Source of the DNA: Beroe forskalii
Taxonomy: Eukaryota; Ctenophora; Nuda; Beroida; Beroidae
Direction: 5' to 3'
DNA: 64,000 nucleotides
Assembly: GCA_011033025.1 (NCBI GenBank)
Contig: WFMF01000570.1
Location: forward strand, 1-64,000
Of this stretch, positions 48,401 to 60,400 are shown one piece after another (the stretch's first letter is position 1; every line of letters begins with the position of its first letter). The position numbers and the translations under genes are program-made. A model generated the notes under the pieces. The model was not told the DNA's origin and searched no databases. It saw only the letters and a program-made list of their open reading frames with translations.

Positions 48401-51400
48401 AAGAAATTTGAATAATTTCAATCATAATGCTGAATTGTATTTTGTCTGATAAAAAATGCTGTTATTTTATTTAGTTATTTGGGAAATTATGCGTGTCAGC
48501 AGCAAAAAAGCAACAGAGTCACGTTGCAAAAGCAAAAGTAATAACCGTGATCGATCAGAATAATTATAATTTTGCGAATTGGCGGTGAGAAAAAGTAAAA
48601 TTTCAACTGAGTGGGAACATGGCTCGATCGTGGAACTTTTTAAGATTTTGTTACAAAATCTTTGGCCTTTGGCCTTTGGTATTCCATATTTCCCTATTTC
48701 CAAGTAAGTAAAATTACAAAACTCTTAAAAATTTATTTTCGTTACAGAATAAATATCCATCGATCAATATACCCACCAAGCTATCCAATCTTCAGATCAC
48801 TATCCACTTTGCGACATTGTTTTTGTGACAAGCTTTACTCACAATACATACGTTAGAATGTTAGCACAATGTTAGACCCGTGTGCTTGAAAAATAGGTGG
48901 GTAGGATGACGTCACTATCATAGCTCAATGTAGTGAGTTGATGACGTATTGAACCGCCTATTTCTTCCTACGCACAATGTTAGACCCGTGTGCTTGACAA
49001 TGTGTACGCTGTCTCACATGCTACTGTATATTGCTTACTCCCGCAAACAGCAGGCAGTCTGTGACGTCATTATCAGGGGTTAGAATGGTGTGCTGATGAC
49101 GTCATGGAGCCATTTTTCCAGCTTTGTTTTCCAGCTTATATGGTCATGTGAGTGTGTGGTATGAGTGTTTTATCTATCTCACATGACATTTTAAAACAAA
49201 ATGTATGTTAAATGGTCATATACTGTATTACTGTATGGTGTATGTGGTGAGTTAGTCCCTAGAGACATCTATCCTATACCACAGGGGACTGGTTGGATCT
49301 CTATAATCTCTAATTTTTTTGCAATTCGGGAATAAGAGCGTGCGCAGAAGCGGTATGGACCGTAGTATGTACCGACTAGTTGGGGTCTAAACGACACCTC
49401 TCCTACACTGGGGGCTAATGTGGTGTGTTGTGAGACTCCTATCCTACACAGGACCAGAGGCTGGTTGGATCTCTCGCAGATCCAACCTCCATAGCAGTAG
49501 CCAGTAGGGCATGTTGTGTATTTCTAGCTAATTGTGTGGCTGCGAAGTTACTTTTAATTAAGTGATTAAACCACAGATACACTATTTAAGAGAAAGTGCT
49601 GTGGGCTTTCTGCACCATAAGGCAATAATTCCCCATAATGCTCCTTATTAACAATATAGAGTCTTCATGAAACTTTCTAAACTTTCTAAACGGAGTTCAT
49701 GAAGTTACCAAGTTACCAAGTTAGTTAAGGCTTGATGACTACAAATAACCAACCCTGGAATAGGAAATGAAGCAAACTGTGTGGCAGCAACATCCTAAAT
49801 TTGGTATAACGTAAAATTGATTTAACATAAAATGAATCACGATAGGGCTATGAGAATTGCTTTATTAGGTGTTGCCCTTTGGATTGTCCGAGTTCTTGAT
49901 TTCAGGTTTTAAAGAATGAGCTTCCTTATCAGGCTGAATCCTGTGTAGCGAATGGGGACAGCAGGAATACATCCTGATTAAATAGCCTTTTCATTTATCA
50001 ATACTTCATTGTGTTTAATAATGGGATCCAGGTATAATGATATTCCCAAATAATACTAGCATATTATGCCAATAAATATGCCATAAAGAATACATTTAAC
50101 GGTAAAAATACATTATTATATTGCTTGAAACTATCGAATCTTTACATAGAAATTATATAATACTGCGTTCGGTTTGTTGTATGTCTGTATGGTTGTATGT
50201 CTGTGTGTTTGCTTGTCTGTAGGTATGTCTGTGTGGTTGCCTGTAGTTTGTGTGATTGTTCCTCAATGATTCAATGCATGCGTTATGGGATTGTACAGTG
50301 TACACACATACACAATTTGTCTGGGTAATCACTGGTTACCGGTTCCTGGTTGCTAGGTAACACTGTATCGGTTGTCAGGCGCAGGACAGTTACCAAATTA
50401 CTACATACGAGTTATCAGTCTGATAATTCACCAAATTAGGGGGGAAGTTATATCGGGTATATTTCTTGTAAGTTTCTAAGAATATAACCGTATATTTTGT
50501 GTTCAGCGGCGGGAAACTGGCTTGGAGAATATATGTACACCTAAACCTCATGTGACGTCAAAGACTGTAGGTAGAGTGAGGTCTTGGCCTATTTAATGCT
50601 TTAATGACTGCTTATGACACTTGCATAAATCGATTAGCATGGACTGAGCATGATATTAATTCACCCCTTTCATTAGATTTTTTTGCCTACTTAATAAAGA
50701 TATGAATTGATCAGATTGTTATGTGCTGGTTTCGAGTCCGCATTTTTTGTCAATCAGATTCAGGCCACCGTTTACGATGGACAGTGGACACACGACTTGA
50801 TTTGCATCCTTGTGTAAGTGTGTACGAGTGGTTTTATTTAAATATTTCTATTGTACTGATTATATTTTGGTTCAAAACCCTTATGGGTACCCCACCGTGG
50901 GTTTTCAACAAGATACTACAGTGGTCTGTAGAAGTATAGAAAATCAAATATAATAATGATTTCTTTATCTGTCTCCCAATCAGTATACAGCGGAGATGAC
51001 AGAAGCTATTATCATCAGTTCTGATTGTCATTAATGGCTGCCGGACAACTGTGCACATCCCAGCTCAATAATTGTCGGAAGGGTAGCGTGGGAAATTGGG
51101 GGGGGTAGCCCAATCAGTTAATACCCTGCAGCAGAGGCGAAAAGTGCGCCATATCAATGATTCACCTCTGGATTATGCTCTGGGATCAGTTTGATTGAGA
51201 TTCTGACTTAGATGTGCTGCAATGTGCGCAGTTGCTCAATCAGCTCAAATCATTATATATAGCGATCGGCAAATCATGTCTAATTTTCAAACTTATATGA
51301 TTAAGCATGTCTGATCCTATCTAAGTTGTCTGCTGTATCAGCGTTATAGTAATATATTCTGATTGTGATACTGACTTGCCTGCGTTAGACCAAGCTGATC

Positions 51401-54400
51401 TGAGGAAATTGTTTAGGGAATGTAAGCGATTTAAATATATCATAAACATTCCTATTGATAATTTCTCGTATATGTGGTTATCACAACATAGTAGTGTTTA
51501 TTAAAATTAACAAGACAATATATATAAACACTATGCATAATCTCTTATAAACACTGGTAATAACAACTAATTGGGTACCAGAGCCAAGTATTAAACGCCG
51601 CGCGCGAGAAATAGGCGGTTATCAACATCATCAACTCACTACATTATGATATGATAATGACGTCATCCTACCCGCCTATTTCTCGCGCGCGTCGTACAAT
51701 GCACTAAGTATTGTACGTTTAAACGTTACTATCGATGCCATGCTACGCCAAATAGTGGTTAGTGGTTGTCTTGGAAACCAGTCACTGGTACTATGTTTAC
51801 TGCTATTCAGTACATTGTGACGTGGGTTTTACTATGTAAGTATGTATTAAGATTCGTCCACAAAGGTGGTTAAAGGAGGGGAGTCATTGTCAGAGTTTAG
51901 AGTATGGAATGTAATTGTTGATTGCTCACCATGTTGAGTTTAGCGCGCGCACGTCTTTGAAAATGTTGAGCTGGTACTGGCTTTGGAAATCCCATGAAAA
52001 TGCTCATGACATGAAAAGTGTTCCCGGTAACTTTTAGTAAGTGAGATAGTAAGTTCTGGTGAGAATGTTGAGTGAGAATGGTGAGTTATTCCCACTACCA
52101 TACGAACAAATATGGTAGTTGCAAATAAAATTATGGTTATCGAAACATCTTGACATTGTGAGCATATCGCCTGACGATCATAATATACGGATAAATGCGT
52201 ATAATTTGAAATACCAGTGAAATTTCTCCGCTGTATCAACGTCAGACGAGTCCCATCTTCCCATGTAATTTCTTAATTTAGATGTTAGTTCTCTGATCAT
52301 AATATAATCTGAATCTTTGAGCCTAACGAATGTTACAGATAATCATCCGTAGAATTCCATCAAATTATCATCATATATTGGTTTATTACTTTGCATGCAC
52401 GCAGAATATTGCCAATTTTGGCAGTGGACAGGGAGATTTAAGGCCATTTAAGACATTTGTCAAGCTCCAGCTTTTGGGGGATTTATCAACCATATGAACG
52501 TTATATTCTGTCTACACCGTACAGACAGTTGCAGGTCTGACGTTAAAGAATCATCAATTTCCCAGAATTGTGAGTAGCGAAGTTAGTTCTTTTGGCTGAA
52601 ATCTGACTTATGCACATGAATCCTTGCCAAATTTGAAATTATGGGGATCGTCTCAAAAATATTCAAATATAATCATATCGACCTGATATTAGCCACTGTT
52701 TTCAATTTTCAAAACATGAATCCCTGCCAATGTATATGGATCAGCTCAAAAGAATATTCAAACATAATTACATCGACCTGATAATACCCATTGTGTTCGT
52801 AGTTCAAAGGGGAACAGCTCAATACGTCAATACAAATTTTGAGAGCACTAAAGCACCATAATATATTTATTTATAGACTTTTGTTATTAATATTTGTCTT
52901 GTAACGTGTCGTGTGGTATTCATTGTGCTGAATGCTGTGTATCATTCCCCATTATTAAACTCCGCGCGCGAAAAATAGCGACTTATTTTCAACAATTTGG
53001 CAGCGCGCACAATGTTAATGAAGTCATTTAACGACCGCCTATTTATATTCTGAGCGCATATCATATAAAAGATAAATGAATTTGAATAGTAGGTAGGTAA
53101 CTCTGTCGCCATGTTATCGGGGGTGTTGTGACGTAAACTTGAAACACATATAACTTTAAATACTCATATTCCCATTTCAATGATTGCCAGTCAGGGTTAT
53201 ATATTCCCTTCTAAGTGCTACTTTACGAAGAGCTGGCTTATAAACGATATTAATGTTATATGAACGTCACTTTTCTGGAGAAATTATAAGTCACGTTATT
53301 GCCATTTTCTTGTAATCGTCGTGTCCCGACCTACAGTCTACGCCGCGTAATATCTAGGTGTTTGCGGCGTATTGTACGCTTTTTTCCTTGCTAACAATGC
53401 GGCGCTAAGGGCATGCGTTGCGCGGCGTAACCTCTAGGCCGGGACACCACTGTAAGAGAAAGTAACAGAAAGACACAACTCTTTCACCTACACAAGCCAC
53501 CAGATGTTTTATGAAAAGGTTCTCCATGTGAATGGGTATTATTACATCAAGAGGCGTAGTATGTCTTACCGGTGTAGTAAAAGTATAGTATTGTTAGACT
53601 ACTAGAGTTCCTCTATAGTAAAGTGAAGTGTTGTAAGGCTAAGAGTTCCTCTATAGTATGTACTGTGCTACATTGTACGCTTCTATGGGACTGCCAGCTG
53701 GCTTACACATTGGAATAAAGTTCCAGAGTAGTGACTACCTGGATGAATATTGTACCTAGTGTAAGGGTGCAATGTGGGTGGTTGGTCCGGTAAAGAGTCT
53801 CATGTTTATATCTTTTTAGTTATCAGCTTTAAGTCCCCTTTGTAATGGTTAATCTCCAGTCCCCACACCTTATTTCAACCCCCTACAGGGCCAAGGAGAC
53901 ACTTATTTTAAAACCTCAGTGTTCCAAAACCACTGCTAATCTACAATCCCCCACACTCACACGTATAATCTAACCTCCCTCCCTCCCCCACACTCCCTAA
54001 TCTAAGCTCCCTCCCTCCCCACACTCCCTAATCTAACCTCCCTCCCTCCCCACACTCCCTAATCTAAACTCCCTCCCTCCCCACACTCCCTAATCTAAAC
54101 TCCCTCCCTCCCCACACTCCCTAATATAAACTCCCTCCCTCCCCACACTCCCTAATCTAAACTGCCTCCCCCCCTCACACTCCCTAATCTAAACTCCCTC
54201 CCTTCCCTACACTCCCTACTCTAAACTCCCTCCCTCCCCCACACTCCCTAATCTAAACTCCCTCTCTCCCCCACACTCCCTAATCTAAACTCCTCCTCCC
54301 CCACACTCCCCTAATCCTCCCTCCCTCTAAACTCCCCACACTCCCTAATCCTCCCCTCCCCCCCCCCTAAACTCCCTCCCCCTCCTAATCTAACCTCCCT

Positions 54401-57400
54401 CTAATCCCCACACCCTCCCCCTAATCTAAACTCCTCCCCCCACACTCCCCCAAACTCCCTTCCCCCACACCCCAATCTAAACCCTCCCTCCCCCACACTC
54501 CCCAATCAAACTCCCTCCTAACACCCCCAATCCCCTCCCTCCCCACACTCTAATCTAAACTCCCTCCTCCCCACACACTCCTAATCTAAACTGCCTCCCC
54601 CACTCCCCAATCCCTCCTCCCCCTAATCTAAACTCCCTCCCCCCACACTCCCCCCAATCTAAACTCCCTCCCTCCCAAACTCCCTAATCTAACTCCCTCC
54701 CTCCCAAACCCCTCCCCCTCCCTCCCCCACTCCCCTAATCTAAACTCCCTCCCTCCCCACACTCCCTAATCTAAACTCCTCCTCCCCACACCCCCTAATC
54801 TAAACTCCCTCCTCCCCACACCCCCTAATCTAAACCCCTCCTCCCCCCACACCCTAATCTAAACTCCCTCCCTCCCCACACTCCTAATCCCCTAATCTAA
54901 ACTCCTCCTCCCACACACTCCCTAATCTAAACTCCCTCCCTCCCCACACTCCCACTCCCTCCCCTCCCCACTCCCTAATCTAACCTCCCTCCTCCCCACA
55001 CCCTAATCTAAACTCCTTCCCTCCCCCACACTCCCTAATCTAAACTCCTCCTCCCCACACTCCCTAATCTAAACCTCCCTCCCTCCCCACACTCCTAATC
55101 TAAACTCCCCTCCCTCCCCACACTCCCTAATCTAAACTCCCTCCCCACACTCCCTAATCTAAACTCCCTCCTCCTCCACACTCCCCATCTAAACCCCACA
55201 CTCCCCAACTCCCAATCAACCTCCCTCCCCCACACTCCCCAATCAACCTCCTCCTCCCCACACTCCCTAATCTAAACTCCCTCCCTCCCCCACACTCCCT
55301 AATCTAAACTCCCTCCCTCCCCCACACTCCCTAATCTAAACTCCCTCCTCCCTAATCTAAACTCCCTCCCTCCCCCACACTCCCTAATCTAAACTCCCTC
55401 CCTCCCCCACACTCCCTAATCTAAACTCCCTCCCTCCCCACACTCCCTAATCTAAACTCCCTCCCTCCCCCACACTCCCCTAATCAACCTCCATCCCCCC
55501 CACTCCCTACTAACACCATCTTCCCCAGACGCAAATAGACTACGCTAAGACCTACATAGCTCATGTCGGCGTGGTCGGGGTCGGGATTATCCTCGCTATT
55601 GCTCTCTTCTTCGGTTTCCTGCTCTGTTGGTGCTGCATGTTGTGTTGCAACCGCTCACAGAAGGTTCGTGCCAGTTTCAATGATTCAACTGTCTAAGATT
55701 GCATGAATTGCGACCGGAATCATGATTCGGCAATCGGTATTTTGTATTTTTCTTTTAATTCTTTGAACTTTTGTATGGTCAATGAGTCAAAGAAGTAAGC
55801 ATTCGTTATGTTTGAGTTTGGGGCTGCAATCGTGTCGCGGGATTTTCTCCACAATTCCCATGAAAATCCTACCCTTTCTTCCAGCAAACATCGACAATGG
55901 CGATGTGGCGTATGATATGGGGAGCTTTTCTAATAGTCCTTCTAGCTGCTAGCGTGTAAGTACAATAAACGTTCATCTAATCCACAACAAACCATGTTTA
56001 TGACAACTTTACACTCGTCCTATTTTTCATCAAACTAAAAAAAACAAATCCCTTTCCTTCACTCATCTCATCCAATAGCGACCTTTTCAGCAAGGAATGA
56101 AGACCTTTTGCACGTGACCTATCAGTATTAACATTGATTATGTACGCGTTTTCGCATAATATTTATGCTATGCTCAACATTCTGTTGTGATGTAAATTGA
56201 GAAGCAAAACTGTTTTGCTTATTAGATTGTAGTGATAACGGTGCATGTTTTTAGATTGTTTGTAGTCACAAATCATCATTACGATAGTGAAAGGCATTAG
56301 ATCATCATGTACTATGGAAGCAATTTCCTTTGTCATCTAATCGTAGAAATAACTCAATTATTGCCACTACTTAACGTAAGGCGCGTGTTTATTTCTTTGG
56401 AGTATTCGGCGCAAAATGCTGTTATGTTAAAGCAGAACGGCGCGCGCAGACGCGCGCAATGTAACGATCGAACGGATCGGAACGCAACGGAGCAATTTTC
56501 GTTAATTGACCTTATGAATTAATTGTAAACTTGTATCAACTACCAATATTGTACATTTTATCCAAGGGAAGTTGAAAGTTCCATTGAAACACGAATTTAG
56601 GACAACAACCGCTCTGCCAGAGAGGTATGCACCCTGCGCCCATTGCTAACCGGGCATTTCCTTCATATCCCCAGGGCTGGGTTGTTGATCCTTGCTCTCT
56701 CCGGATCAGAATTAACGAAGTTAGAAACAGCATCCAACAGCGCAATTGATACACTTGGTGATGGGATTGTAGAGTACCTTGAAGAGACTGATGAGGTAAG
56801 TTGTAGGGCTTGCTCAAGTCATGCATTTTGATGGAATGCCATTTGATCAGTGATAACTAATTATTTAAATTAACTCAATATTTTGGACAACACGACTTAG
56901 TTATTTGGGTCCTGTATAACACATCAGTCCTTTGAATGGAGTTGATCGACCGACCAATTCCATTCGATCGACCGATTTGTTATGCACTTTGCAAGTTGCG
57001 TTTTTATATAACTCTTCGTATCCCCGCAGCAAATCGAAACACTGAAAACTAATCAAGTAGAAACCCTGTTTACGGAACTAGGAACTCTATTTGACAGTAA
57101 GTTCTTGTTTCTAAATCCTGAAATAGAGAGTGAAATCTTCATCCAAAGTTATGATATATTATGTTTCGTACTTTATTCCATTGGCATTGAGAAATAATAT
57201 GAGGATATAGCGAGTTTTGAAATTTTGCACTCATCTGCCATTTGTCGTGATACTGATACCTTAGGAGGTGTATAAATAAGGTCGCAGTTTATAAAGAAAA
57301 AGTAGCATATACATGGTACCACATAGTTCGTAAATTTCACAATTCTCTAACTCGCAGCACCTGTGTTATTCTAACCATCCAACCTTTTCCACAGCTGCCG

Positions 57401-60400
57401 TCTCGACCTCTGCTACGAATGTTAAGGGGATCAGTACTCCCCATAATGTGGATACGGAAGTCACGAACGTTGTGACCGCTCTAAACGACCTGAATTCAGG
57501 TAAGATGCTGATTATAGTTAATTGATACCCGTGCCAATTAGCAACGGAGGTTTTTCTTCTGAGATCGGCCACAGTAAAAGCCACTCTTCGTTTGACCGTC
57601 AAATCGATTAGGGTTTCGTCCGAGGCAGGGTTCTTTGGTAGATACCGAGGCCGTGGACTCGGCCGATCTATGTGCAAATGTTATTGCAAATGTTATTGCA
57701 TATAATAACAGTTTATAATGCAAGTTGAATTCAGTTTTAAAGTTAAACCGAATCTGGCCTTATAATTCCATGCGAACTTCGCAGTTGTGGTTGACGCTGA
57801 GACCAAGGTGACGACAATTTACGACCTTGTGGTTCGCTTGGAAACGGACATCACATCGATCAACAGCAATATGGATATTTGTAAGACGAAGTTCGATGAC
57901 TGTGATGCGGCAGGGGGTAATTGTTACGATAACGCCGGGATTACAGCAGATACGTTCGATGATAAGTTCGATACGGCCGATGTAAGAGGATTGTTTCTTC
58001 ATTTCCATCCACCATTGGAGTGCAAATTTGAAAAATTTTCAGTATGGAGAAGAATCAGTTTCAAGCAGCCTTAAATCTTTATTTGGCCATCAAACAACTT
58101 GTTCATTGTTCAAACTTTCAAATGACTGACTTTTAACAATGTTTACACGGATCTATACATTATTTTACTCCTCGTACTCATAAAATTTCCCTGAACCAGC
58201 TCAAAAAATCCGAACTGGAAACAACGAAGGATCAGTTGACAGCAGCAAAGTCATTCGGTGGGAAAACACTGGCTGAGTGGGCAACTGAGGTTCAGGACGA
58301 ATGGGATAATCTGGATCAAACGATCAATACACAAGCTGCTTCCGCTAAGACAGGTGACTGATTCATTCATTCATACATTCATACATTCATACATTCATAC
58401 ATTCATACATTCATACATTCATACATTCATTCATTCATTCCTTCATTCCTTCATTCATTCATTCATTCATTCATTCATTCATTCATTCATTTTTTCAATG
58501 AATGGATAATTCACCATTGTTTTGTACCCAGGTATTACTCACATGCCTAGCCAGATCTTTTCCCCCATAGATTTCGAGACCACGTTAAACGACGCTCAGA
58601 CACAGTTACAGACCCTCCTCAATGATGATGTTCAGCAGCAACTCAAAGACATGAGCAACACCATTTCCACTGACAAGGATAAGTATAAGAAGCAACTCTC
58701 CGCTACTATCAAGTACCTCAAGTGAGTATATACTGCCGAGTGCCGATGATGTTTTTGTCATTCTCGTTATGAGATCATTTACTTAACGGTCGCCACGATT
58801 GATAATTTGTCACGATTGGTTATCGGCCACTAAACGATTATCTATCGGTCACTTAAAGATTAGTTATCGGTTACTTAAAGATTAGTTATCGGTCACTTTA
58901 CACACTTCAGGGACACTGCCATGCTGAAAGAGGGTGACGACACAGATGTGCCAGACTTCATTGTGGATATATTCTCCAACGAGATGGCTCAATACGGGCT
59001 CTTTGGTGGGTTGTTGTTGGTTATTGATTGGGGGCGGGATTGACCGTCCGTTTTGTCCGTATTGATAGGAGGCATTACGGTCCTTTTTTCCAGAAATCCA
59101 AAGAACGGGGATGGTCACTCCCACAAGCTTATGAAAATTATATGATGGTTAACGTGCATACCAGGTGTTTTTTTATCGAAAATCTTACTCGATATTGCAA
59201 CTGATAAGCGATGTAGTGATGTACGGATGTTGTTTTTTCTTTCAAGGCGATTCTAGTAATTTCTGAGCAATGATTCCCTCTAATTCCATCTAACGATTCC
59301 TCTAATTTCAGCGGTATTCGTGTTGGTGTGTGTTATCCTTGGACTCCTAGCGCTTACTGTTATCATCGGGTTGTTCAGTACCGTCTTTGGCTGCTGTAAG
59401 GTGAGTAAGGCAATGTTGCACCGTGATCTTAGCTCTGAAAGGTTGGAAGAAGGAATTATTAATCGGGAATATGAAGTAGGAATAGCAACATCTTGGTGCT
59501 GATACCACTCTGTTACCAGGGTTGCTATAGCAACACATCCTGGTACTGACACCACTCTGTTACCAGGGTAACATGTGTTGCTATAGCAACTTACCAATCT
59601 GTTACAGGCGAATAACGACGTACCACCCACGGAACGTAGTACGGGTTGCTGTGGCACCCTGCTAATGTGCACCAGTTACTGCTCCGTTACCAGGGTAACA
59701 TGTGTTGCTATAGCAACATACCATTCTGTTACAGGCGAATAACGACGTACCACCCACGGAACGTAGTACGGGTTGCTGTGGCACCCTTCTAATGTGCACC
59801 AGTTACTGCTCCGTGATCCTGTGCGCTATTTCTACTCTTATTGCTGCTATCCTGATTACTATCGTTATGTTGGAAGAGGGAACGTGTAAAGACTACAACG
59901 ACGGAAAACTCCTTGATTCGGTAGGTAGTTTCAGTATTTGATGTTAAATTCCTGTTTAGATCATGTTTAATAAATGTTAAGTTCATGTTAAATTCATGTT
60001 TAGTTCCTGTTTAGTTCATGTTTAGTTTCTGTTTAATTGTTTTTAATGTGCCCTAAGTCAAAGTTTGCTCAGAATCAAACTTAGATGTTTCAAATTTGCT
60101 GATTTTTCGATGGATATCCTCAGGAGGATCAGAGGAATGGTCCTCTTGGGGTAATCGACGATCCTTCAGTGTGCCGAGTTGTGCATTTCTAAATTTGTAT
60201 CATTTTATATTACTTTCCCATAACTTTCATCGGAATTAACACCAACACTTCCTCCCTCTTACAGATCGATACGATTTCCAACGATTTCGGTGCTAATCTC
60301 GACCTGAACAAGATGATCGGGGACCTGCTACAGCTGGAAGATGACGGCTTCACCCTTTCCAACTTCATGAACGAATGCAAGGACAGCAAGACACTGTTTG

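Larger units (their letters stand above)
34783..55528. other. 20.7-kb prominin intron 3, no genes seen
   Basis: No exon, rRNA or tRNA gene that I can support. It is AT-rich with many inverted-repeat elements and TGACGTCA motifs, and ends in a 1.6-kb C-rich minisatellite. Frames of up to 100 codons (for example 42525-42827) show no family resemblance. Confidence 0.7.

Noticed and set aside
57366-57723. Minus-strand frame of 103 codons over prominin exon 8
   Set aside because: Antisense shadow of a well-supported plus-strand exon.
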